Source: Telluribacter humicola (lineage in GTDB: Bacteria; Bacteroidota; Bacteroidia; Cytophagales; Spirosomataceae). From it: a DNA stretch of 64,000 nucleotides. Where the stretch lies: NCBI RefSeq assembly GCF_017355935.1, contig NZ_JAFIQT010000009.1, forward strand, positions 1-64,000, read 5' to 3'. The notes under the pieces were generated by a model. It made no database searches. It saw nothing but the letters and a program-made list of their open reading frames with translations, and was not told the origin of the DNA. The position numbers and the translations under genes were made by a program. Shown piece by piece: positions 45,809 to 53,566 of the stretch; the first letter of the stretch is position 1, and every line of letters begins with the position of its first letter.

Positions 45809-48172
45809 GTGCAGGAAGTATCAGAAACATTTTGGTTATGGCAGCTTCTGGGCCGGCTTCACCCCCTGATCGTCCATTTTCCGCTTAGTTTGCTATGCGT
45901 GGCTCTGCTGGTAGAGGTCATCTCCTGGCGGAGACCCACTAATGAGTACCGGGCCGGGATTACCCTGATGGTCAGGATAGGTGCCATTAGCTCGGTAGTA
46001 GCCGTTGTTTTTGGATTACTACTTGCCAATCAGGAAGGGTACAGCGGCGATATCGTGACCATCCACCAGTGGTCCGGACTGGCCACCATGGCTCTGTCCT
46101 TTGTGACCCTAATGGCGCTACGGTCGGGTCGTTTGGCCCTATACAGGTCTATGCTGGCACTGACCGTAGTGGGCGTCACCGTGGCGGGGCACTACGGGGC
46201 CCTGTTGACGCATGGTGAAGATTACCTCACCAGTGTACTGCCGCTGGATGATGCACAGAAAGCTCCCGGAAACACCGCCGCTGTTTTTACCTTCGCCAGT
46301 AACAGCACCAACGGACCTCTGACCGCCCAGCAGGTAGAAGAACTAAATCTGGAGGTACGTTCCATACTGGCTCATAATTGCTACAGCTGCCACAGTGCTA
46401 CCAAAATGAAGGGTGAGCTACGCCTGGATAAAAAGGAGCTGGTCATGAAGGGGGGAGAAAGCGGACCCGTTATTGTGGCGAACCATCCGGAAGACAGCGA
46501 GCTAATCCGGAGGATTACCCTTCCGGCCGGTCATAAGGAGGCTATGCCTACCAAGGGAAAGCGGCTCACAGACAGAGAAGTAGCTATACTCGAATTCTGG
46601 ATCAAACAGGGGGCACCCTGGCCGAGTGGAGCTGAGAAGAGTATTTACAAAGTAGCGGCTCTGGAGCCGCGCCTGCCATTATTGCCACCTGCTACTAATG
46701 GCCTCACCAATCCCGTTGATCGGTTTGTAAATGTCTATTTTCAGAAGAATAATGTAAGCTGGCAAAAGGTTGTGGACGATCGTACCTACATCCGACGCGT
46801 CTTTCTGGACGTGGTGGGGCTACTGCCTCCTCCCGAGAAGGTGCAGGCTTTTGTGGCGGATACCCGCCCGGATAAGCGGGAGGTACTGGTCAAGGAGCTA
46901 CTTAAACGCAACGAGGACTACGCCCAGCACTGGCTGACTTTCTGGAACGATGCTCTCCGCAACGACTATACCGGCACGGGCTACATCACCGGCGGGCGCT
47001 TTGATATTACCAGGTGGCTATACAGCTCTTTGAAGACAAACAAACCCTACAACTGGTTTGTGAGAGAGCTTATTAGCCCAACCAAAGAATCAGAAGGCTT
47101 CATCAAGGGGATACAGTGGCGCGGCACGATCAATTCCAGCCAGCGTACCGAGATGCAGGCCGCTCAGAATGTCTCGCAGGTATTCCTGGGGCTGAACCTC
47201 AAGTGCGCCTCCTGCCACGACAGCTTTATCAGCGACTGGAAGCTGGAGGATGCCTACGCATTTGCCAATGTATTTTCTGATACTACCCTAGAGATCAACC
47301 ACTGCGACAAGCCTACCGGAAAAATGGCCGGACGTCGCATACTCTTCAAAGAATTAGGAGAAATCAGTGTAGATGCCCCCACCGAAAAACGGCTACGCGA
47401 GCTGGCTGACTTCCTGGTGCAGCCAAAGGATGGCCGGCTGTACCGTACGCTGGTAAACCGGATCTGGGCCCAGCTGATGGGACGTGGAATTATAGAGCCA
47501 GTGGATATGATGGACAATGCTCCCTGGAGCCAGGACCTGCTGGACTACCTGGCGTACGATTTTGTACAACAAGGCTATGACATCAAGAAGCTGCTGTACA
47601 CGGTACTAACCTCCCGTACCTACCAGCTACCTACCGTAGGAGTACAGGAGGCAGAGCTACTGATGGCACCTGACTACGTATTTAAAGGCATGGTTCGTCG
47701 TCGGCTTACGGCTGAGCAGTTTGCCGATGCCGTCAGTGTGGCCTTCAATCCTCTCTACGCTGACTCGGCCATTGTCTATAAGCGGCTACCGGAAACCATT
47801 CAGCAGGAAATCCCTTTTGTACGCGCCGCTTTGGTAAAGAATGATCCTTTCCTGACTGCTCTGGGGCGACCCAATCGGGAGACCGTCAGCACCGCCCGAA
47901 CCTCGCAGGCTAATCTGCTGCAGGCGCTGGAGCTGACCAATGGTAATAAGTTGAATAAGACCCTGAAAGCTGGTGCCGAACGCTGGCGGACTCAGTATCC
48001 GGCTACGGATGCGCTGGTACGGGAACTCTACCGAAAGGCGCTGGGACGAGATCCCTCGGCCAAAGAACTAGCCGTAGCTGAGAAAATGCTGGGCAAGCAA
48101 CCTAATGTGGCCGGGGTACAGGACCTGGCCTGGGCGATTGTACTACATCCTGAATTTCAGTTGATCTTCTAG
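45809..48172 (+). CDS. Membrane-anchored PSCyt1/DUF1549/DUF1553 cytochrome protein
   Basis: This 787-residue protein starts at a GTG. Residues 14-140 form four membrane helices of the DUF2231 type with conserved His (H18, H23, H86, H128, H135). A planctomycete-type cytochrome c domain has CYSCH at 191-195 and ends PTKGKRLTDREVAILEFWIKQGAPWP. DUF1549 follows (about 300-490: FVNVYFQKNNVSWQKVVDDR, CASCHDSF with a second CxxCH), then DUF1553 (about 530-780). Such proteins pair with DUF1501 proteins, as here with a 2-base gap. Role unknown; export plus heme suggests respiratory oxidation of an external substrate. The pairing with SusCD-type organisms is less common than in Planctomycetes. Confidence 0.85.
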   Translation: MQEVSETFWLWQLLGRLHPLIVHFPLSLLCVALLVEVISWRRPTNEYRAGITLMVRIGAISSVVAVVFGLLLANQEGYSGDIVTIHQWSGLATMALSFVTLMALRSGRLALYRSMLALTVVGVTVAGHYGALLTHGEDYLTSVLPLDDAQKAPGNTAAVFTFASNSTNGPLTAQQVEELNLEVRSILAHNCYSCHSATKMKGELRLDKKELVMKGGESGPVIVANHPEDSELIRRITLPAGHKEAMPTKGKRLTDREVAILEFWIKQGAPWPSGAEKSIYKVAALEPRLPLLPPATNGLTNPVDRFVNVYFQKNNVSWQKVVDDRTYIRRVFLDVVGLLPPPEKVQAFVADTRPDKREVLVKELLKRNEDYAQHWLTFWNDALRNDYTGTGYITGGRFDITRWLYSSLKTNKPYNWFVRELISPTKESEGFIKGIQWRGTINSSQRTEMQAAQNVSQVFLGLNLKCASCHDSFISDWKLEDAYAFANVFSDTTLEINHCDKPTGKMAGRRILFKELGEISVDAPTEKRLRELADFLVQPKDGRLYRTLVNRIWAQLMGRGIIEPVDMMDNAPWSQDLLDYLAYDFVQQGYDIKKLLYTVLTSRTYQLPTVGVQEAELLMAPDYVFKGMVRRRLTAEQFADAVSVAFNPLYADSAIVYKRLPETIQQEIPFVRAALVKNDPFLTALGRPNRETVSTARTSQANLLQALELTNGNKLNKTLKAGAERWRTQYPATDALVRELYRKALGRDPSAKELAVAEKMLGKQPNVAGVQDLAWAIVLHPEFQLIF

Positions 48173-48174
48173 CT

Positions 48175-49614
48175 ATGAGTAGAATAGTAAATACCTGGAA
48201 CCGGCGGGAGTTTTTGCAACGTACCAGTGCCGCTACGCTGGCCGCCCTGGCCGCGGGGGCTCCCGTGAGCAGCCTGCTCTCAGGTTGTACAGGCAAGGCG
48301 GGTGGTACCAAAGGTACCGCTGATACAGTAATCCTGCTCTGGATGGCGGGCGGAATGGCCCATACCGAAACCTTCGACCCCAAGCGCTATACACCCTTCG
48401 AAAAGGACATGGAGGGTAATCGGGTGCTGAGTACCTTCAAATCAGTACCTACTGTTTTGGATGGAATCCACCTTTCCGAAGGGCTGGAGTCCATCGGAAA
48501 GGTGATGGATAAAGGTACCCTCATCCGATCTTACGTAGCCGCTGATCTGGGGCACATCCTGCATTCGCGCCACCAGTACCACTGGCATACCGGCTATGAG
48601 CCCCCCCAGACAGTAGCCGCCCCTCACATAGGCGCTTGGATAGCGAAAGAGTTAGGACCTAAAAATCCGGTCATACCTGCTTTTATTGACATTGGACAAC
48701 GATTCACCGTAGGCGAGGGTGAAGAACTGAAAGCCTTTCACACGGCCGGTTTCCTAGGTAATGAGTTCGGTCCTTTCTTCATACCCGACCCCAGTAAAGG
48801 GCTGGAGAGCGTACGTCCTCCAGTAGGGATGGATGCGAAGCGGTTTGAGCGGCGCAATCAGTTGTACAACGAACTCATAAGCAATAGTCCTCACGGGGAG
48901 TATGGAAGTGACTATCAGAAAGAGTCCCTGCGAAGGTCGATGGAGCAAGCCTATATGCTGCTCAATTCGCCCGAAGCCAAGGCATTTGATCTGACTAATG
49001 AGCCAAAGGAGAGCTACGATGTGTACAATACCGGGCGCTTTGGGCTGGGCTGTCTGCTGGCGCGACGGCTTACGGAGCAGGGCGCCCGATTTATCAGCGT
49101 GACCACGGAGTATGAGCCATTCATGGGCTGGGACACACACGAAAACGGCCACACCCGACTGCAGGATATGAAAAAGATGATTAACGGGCCGGTAGCGCAG
49201 CTGATCAAAGACCTGGACAAAACGGGCCATCTGGACCGAACCCTGGTGATCCTAGCCAGTGAATTCAGCCGGGATATGATGGTGGAAGGCCGACCCGACG
49301 CTAAAGTACTGGAGCAGGTCAATCAGCCGGATATACTATCGGATATCAAATTCTACGGCATGCACAGACATTTCACGGACGGATGCTCAGTACTGATGTT
49401 CGGAGGAGGAATCAAGAAAGGATTTGTGTACGGAAAGACGGCGGACGAGCGTCCCTGTAAAACCATCGAGAACCCGGTACGCATTGACGGTATTCACCAG
49501 ACCATCTACCATGCGCTGGGTATTCCGCCTGATACCAACTATGAAATAGAAAAACGACCTTTCTACACTACTCCCGATGGCAAAGGAAAACCCGTAATGG
49601 ATTTGCTCTCCTGA
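48175..49614 (+). CDS. DUF1501 protein, Tat-exported, first copy
   Basis: The 479 residues open with NRREFLQRTSAATLAALAAG and a lipobox-like LLSGC, so Tat export and lipidation are likely. The body belongs to DUF1501 within the alkaline phosphatase/sulfatase-like fold: VILLWMAGGMAHTETFDPK, ARFISVTTEYEPFMGWDTHENGH, LVILASEFSRDM and PVRIDGIHQTIYHALGI are family blocks. The Asp and His in the WDTHENGH stretch resemble metal ligands of the superfamily. Enzyme activity of DUF1501 is not established. It forms a tight unit with the preceding DUF1553 gene. Confidence 0.85.
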   Translation: MSRIVNTWNRREFLQRTSAATLAALAAGAPVSSLLSGCTGKAGGTKGTADTVILLWMAGGMAHTETFDPKRYTPFEKDMEGNRVLSTFKSVPTVLDGIHLSEGLESIGKVMDKGTLIRSYVAADLGHILHSRHQYHWHTGYEPPQTVAAPHIGAWIAKELGPKNPVIPAFIDIGQRFTVGEGEELKAFHTAGFLGNEFGPFFIPDPSKGLESVRPPVGMDAKRFERRNQLYNELISNSPHGEYGSDYQKESLRRSMEQAYMLLNSPEAKAFDLTNEPKESYDVYNTGRFGLGCLLARRLTEQGARFISVTTEYEPFMGWDTHENGHTRLQDMKKMINGPVAQLIKDLDKTGHLDRTLVILASEFSRDMMVEGRPDAKVLEQVNQPDILSDIKFYGMHRHFTDGCSVLMFGGGIKKGFVYGKTADERPCKTIENPVRIDGIHQTIYHALGIPPDTNYEIEKRPFYTTPDGKGKPVMDLLS

Positions 49615-49685
49615 GTAGGATCGAAAGCTTTACAATAGGCCGCAAGAGGAAGAGAGACTTAATCCCTCCCTAAAACATATTCAGT

Positions 49686-52013
49686 ATGCGCAGGAAACTT
49701 TACAGCCTGGTATATATAGCAGCAGGTATTGCCTGTACTATACAGTCATGTACTACCGGCTCCGCTACCTTAGGTGATGAGAAGTTGCCCGAGGTAGTCA
49801 GCTACAACTTTGACATCCGGCCCATTCTCTCCGACAAGTGTTTTGCCTGCCATGGCCCCGATGCCAACAAGCGGGAGGCGGGCTTGCGACTGGACATGGC
49901 GGATAGTGCCTACAAGGCGTTGGCTGATAATCCCGGAGCACACGCTATTGTTCCCGGTAAGCCCGAGCTGTCAGAAGTGTTTCGGAGAGTGTCATCCCAA
50001 GATACTAGTATCATTATGCCTCCCAAGGACTCTAACCTCAAGCTCACAAGCCGCGAAATAGATCTAATCGAAAAATGGATCAAGCAGGGGGCAAAGTATG
50101 AGAAGCACTGGGCCTTTGTAATACCTCAAAAACCAGCCCTGCCACAGGTAGAAAAGCAGGATTGGCCCCGAAACGAAATTGACTATTTTGTACTACACAA
50201 GCAGGAGCAAAGAGGCCTGGTACCCAACGAGGAGGCCGATAAAGAGCGCCTGCTGAAGCGGCTCAGTCTGGATATTACCGGCCTGCCACCCAGCCTGGCC
50301 CTGATGGAGCAGTTCATGGCGGACAACAGCCCCAAAGCCTACGAAAAGGTAGTGGACCAGCTCCTGAAGAGCCCGGCCTATGGCGAGCGGATGGCGCTGC
50401 ACTGGCTGGACCTGGCTCGATACGCCGATTCACATGGCTATCAGGACGATGGCTACCGTACGCAGTGGCCCTGGCGCGACTGGGTCATTCACGCGCTGAA
50501 CCGAAACATGCCTTATGACCAGTTTGTGACCTGGCAGTTGGCGGGGGATCTGCTGCCCAAGAAAAATGATAAGGTAGCGAAGGAGCAATTATTGGCAACT
50601 GGCTTCAACCGAAATCATAAAATTACGGAAGAAGGAGGTGTCATTCCCGAAGAGTATCGGGTCTCCTACGTCACCGACCGCACAGATCTGTTGGGGAAAG
50701 GCCTGCTGGGCGTAACAGTTGAATGCGCCCGTTGCCACGATCATAAGTACGATCCATTCTCTCAGAAAGAATACTACCAGCTCTACGCCTTCTTCAACAA
50801 TGTAGACGAAAAAGGCATTGAATCCGTGATCGGTGGCCCCGAAACCTACGCTAAGAAGCCCCTGATGGAGATCAGCAACGAGGAGGTCAAAAGCATCCTG
50901 ACGTTTATCAATAAGCCCGACACCAACCGACTTATCGTGTCGGTGATGGGGGACCTGGATACGCTACGCAAGTCGTATATCCTCAATCGGGGAGAGTATG
51001 ATAACCTGGGAGAGGAAGTACAGGCAGGTACTCCGCAGGCCATTTTACCTTTCAACCCCAAGTACCCTAAAAACCGCCTGGGCCTGACTCAATGGATGTT
51101 TGATAAGAACAATCCTCTCACCGCTCGGGTGTTTGTCAACCAGGTCTGGCAGGAGCTATTTGGACAGGGCATTGTAAAAACGGCCGGAGACTTTGGTATG
51201 CAGGGCGAACTCCCATCGCACCCCCAGTTGCTGGACTGGCTGGCGGTTGATTTTCGGGAGCACGGCTGGGATATCAAGCGGCTGGTGAAGCAGATGGTTA
51301 TGTCTGCTACCTACCGCCAGTCAGCCGTTATCACTAAAGACAAGCTACAGGCCGACCCGGACAATATACTACTGGCCCGGGGCCCCCGCTACCGCATTCA
51401 TGCGGAGTTTGTACGGGACCTGGTGCTATCCAGCAGTGGCCTGCTCCATCTGGCTATTGGTGGTCCTCCCGTGAAGCCTTACCAGCCTGCCGGGCTATGG
51501 GAAGGAGCTACGTCGGGCCGTGGGCTGCTTTCTGCCTATAACCAGGATCATGGCTCGGCGCTGTACCGACGGGGCATGTACACGCTCATCAAGCGCACGG
51601 TACCCCCACCCGCCCTGGGTATCTTCGACGCCAGCAACCGTGACCAGTGTGAAGTAAAGCGACTTAAAACGAATACGCCCCTGCAGGCGCTGGTTATGAT
51701 GAACGACCCGGCCGTGTTGGAGGCATCCCGGGTACTGGCAACCCGTCTGTTGCAGGAGAAGGGTTCAACTCAGGACCAGATCACCAAAGCCTTCCGGCTG
51801 ATCGTCTGCCGAAAACCAAGCGAGAAGGAGCTTTCACTACTGACTACTTACTACGATAAGGAGCTGAAAAAGATAGAGGCCTCCACCGCCGAAAAGATAG
51901 TATCCGTAGGAGAGTACCCCCTGGCTCAGGGTGTGGATAAAAAGAAGCTTGCTGCCCTGATGCGGGTGGTAAATACCCTCTATAATCTGGAAGAAACTAT
52001 TACAAAAACCTAG
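49686..52013 (+). CDS. PSCyt1/DUF1549/DUF1553 lipoprotein, second copy
   Basis: A 775-residue exported protein with a lipobox-like IQSC at residue 21-24 and no membrane head. PSCyt1 follows at about 40-115 with CFACH at 52-56 and IMPPKDSNLKLTSREIDLIEKWIKQGA. DUF1549 spans about 160-370 (WPRNEIDYFVLHKQEQRGL, LHWLDLARYADSHGYQDDG, VECARCHDHKYDPFSQKEYY with a second CxxCH). DUF1553 is about 450-740 (NRLGLTQWMFDKNNPLTARV, TYRQSA, NRDQCEVKRLKTNTPLQAL). It is the classic three-domain planctomycete layout, shortened between DUF1549 and DUF1553. Next gene starts 5 bases later. Confidence 0.88.
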   Translation: MRRKLYSLVYIAAGIACTIQSCTTGSATLGDEKLPEVVSYNFDIRPILSDKCFACHGPDANKREAGLRLDMADSAYKALADNPGAHAIVPGKPELSEVFRRVSSQDTSIIMPPKDSNLKLTSREIDLIEKWIKQGAKYEKHWAFVIPQKPALPQVEKQDWPRNEIDYFVLHKQEQRGLVPNEEADKERLLKRLSLDITGLPPSLALMEQFMADNSPKAYEKVVDQLLKSPAYGERMALHWLDLARYADSHGYQDDGYRTQWPWRDWVIHALNRNMPYDQFVTWQLAGDLLPKKNDKVAKEQLLATGFNRNHKITEEGGVIPEEYRVSYVTDRTDLLGKGLLGVTVECARCHDHKYDPFSQKEYYQLYAFFNNVDEKGIESVIGGPETYAKKPLMEISNEEVKSILTFINKPDTNRLIVSVMGDLDTLRKSYILNRGEYDNLGEEVQAGTPQAILPFNPKYPKNRLGLTQWMFDKNNPLTARVFVNQVWQELFGQGIVKTAGDFGMQGELPSHPQLLDWLAVDFREHGWDIKRLVKQMVMSATYRQSAVITKDKLQADPDNILLARGPRYRIHAEFVRDLVLSSSGLLHLAIGGPPVKPYQPAGLWEGATSGRGLLSAYNQDHGSALYRRGMYTLIKRTVPPPALGIFDASNRDQCEVKRLKTNTPLQALVMMNDPAVLEASRVLATRLLQEKGSTQDQITKAFRLIVCRKPSEKELSLLTTYYDKELKKIEASTAEKIVSVGEYPLAQGVDKKKLAALMRVVNTLYNLEETITKT

Positions 52014-52018
52014 CTGGT

Positions 52019-53473
52019 ATGGAAAAGGAGATGTTAGAATACGGGATGAGCTTTAACAGGCGCCGCTTCCTGTCCAGTCTAAGTCTGGGGCTGGGAGGGG
52101 TCGCTTTGGGCTCCCTCATGATTCCTGACCTCTTTAAAGGAGGAGGAAGAGGAGAGGATGGGCTAACACCCGGTATTCCTCATTTTGCTCCCAAAGCCAA
52201 GCGGGTCATCTACCTGTTCCAGAACGGAGCACCCTCGCAGCAGGAGCTATTCGACTACAAGCCGAAGCTGAGGGATATGATGGGGCAGGAGATACCGCCT
52301 TCGGTACGGGGCAACCAGCGATTAACGGGTATGACAGCCAATCAAAGTTCATTTCCGCTGGTAGGCTCTTTTGTGGATTTTAAACAGTACGGCCAGTCCC
52401 GCGCATGGGTAAGTGACCTGATGCCTTACACGGCCAAGATCGTGGATGATCTTTGTATCATCAGGTCCATGTATACCGAAGCCATCAACCATGATCCGGC
52501 GCTTACCTTCTTGCAAACCGGCTCGCAGCAGGGCAACCGGCCGAGTATGGGAGCCTGGCTGAGCTACGGGTTAGGGAATGAAAACAAAAACCTACCCGAT
52601 TTTACAGTACTGCTTTCGCGGGGAGTCGGCAACGGACAGGGCGTGTATTCCAAGCTATGGTCCAACGGCTTCCTGGACTCTATTCACCAGGGGGTGCAGT
52701 TTAGTAAGGGCGAAGATCCGGTACTGTACCTGCGCGACCCGGAGGGGATGAACCGGCACGACCGGCGACAGATGCTGGACCAGCTCTCCGAGCTGAATCA
52801 GCTAGCCTACGATGAGTTTGGCGACCCGGAGATCATGGCAAAGGTTAAGCAGTACGAAATGGCCTACCGCATGCAGACTGCCATACCCGAAGTGATGGAT
52901 CTGTCGCGGGAGTCGGATGATATCATCAAGCTCTATGGTCCTGACTGCCTCGTACCCGGTACCTACGCGGCCAACTGTCTGCTGGCGCGTAAGCTGTCCG
53001 AGAGTGGCGTTCGCTTTGTGCAGCTGTACCACCAGGGTTGGGACCAGCACGGCAATCTACCCTTCGAGATAACCAGTCAGGCCAAAGATGTAGATCAGGC
53101 GTCGGCCGCGCTGGTGACCGACCTCAAGCAGCGCGGACTCCTGGACGAAACACTGGTAATCTGGGGCGGTGAATTTGGCCGTACCAGCTATACCCAGGGC
53201 AAACTGACTAAGGATAATTACGGCCGTGATCACCACCCGCGGTGCTTTACGATCTGGATGGCTGGTGGCGGTATCAAACCCGGTATCGTCTACGGCGAAA
53301 CTGACGAACTTGGCTATAACATCAGCCGTAATCCGGTACATGTACACGATTTTCAGGCTACGGTGCTGCATCAGTTGGGGCTGGACCACGAGAAGCTGAT
53401 TTTCAAGCACCAGGGCCGCCGCTACCGGCTTACCGATATCTCCGGAAAAGTAGTCAGGGATATAATTAGCTAG
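52019..53473 (+). CDS. DUF1501 protein, Tat-exported, second copy
   Basis: This 484-residue partner of the preceding DUF1553 protein has a Tat signal (FNRRRFLSSLSLGLGGVALG) and the DUF1501 blocks AKRVIYLFQNGAPSQQELFD, ESGVRFVQLYHQGWDQHGNL, LVIWGGEFGRTSYTQGK, GRDHHPRCFTIWMAGGGIKPG and VHVHDFQATVLHQLGLDH. It differs clearly from the copy at 48.2 kb and is closer to the standard planctomycete type (GGEFGRT, RDHHP). Acts in the periplasm. Reaction unknown. Confidence 0.88.
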   Translation: MEKEMLEYGMSFNRRRFLSSLSLGLGGVALGSLMIPDLFKGGGRGEDGLTPGIPHFAPKAKRVIYLFQNGAPSQQELFDYKPKLRDMMGQEIPPSVRGNQRLTGMTANQSSFPLVGSFVDFKQYGQSRAWVSDLMPYTAKIVDDLCIIRSMYTEAINHDPALTFLQTGSQQGNRPSMGAWLSYGLGNENKNLPDFTVLLSRGVGNGQGVYSKLWSNGFLDSIHQGVQFSKGEDPVLYLRDPEGMNRHDRRQMLDQLSELNQLAYDEFGDPEIMAKVKQYEMAYRMQTAIPEVMDLSRESDDIIKLYGPDCLVPGTYAANCLLARKLSESGVRFVQLYHQGWDQHGNLPFEITSQAKDVDQASAALVTDLKQRGLLDETLVIWGGEFGRTSYTQGKLTKDNYGRDHHPRCFTIWMAGGGIKPGIVYGETDELGYNISRNPVHVHDFQATVLHQLGLDHEKLIFKHQGRRYRLTDISGKVVRDIIS

Positions 53474-53566
53474 GAGCTAGTAGGTTTTCCGTCCTATCGG
53501 TAGGAAACCTGGAGCCTGTTTGGCACAGGCCATGGGGTAGATAGAGAAGCAAAGAAATTCTTTTAT

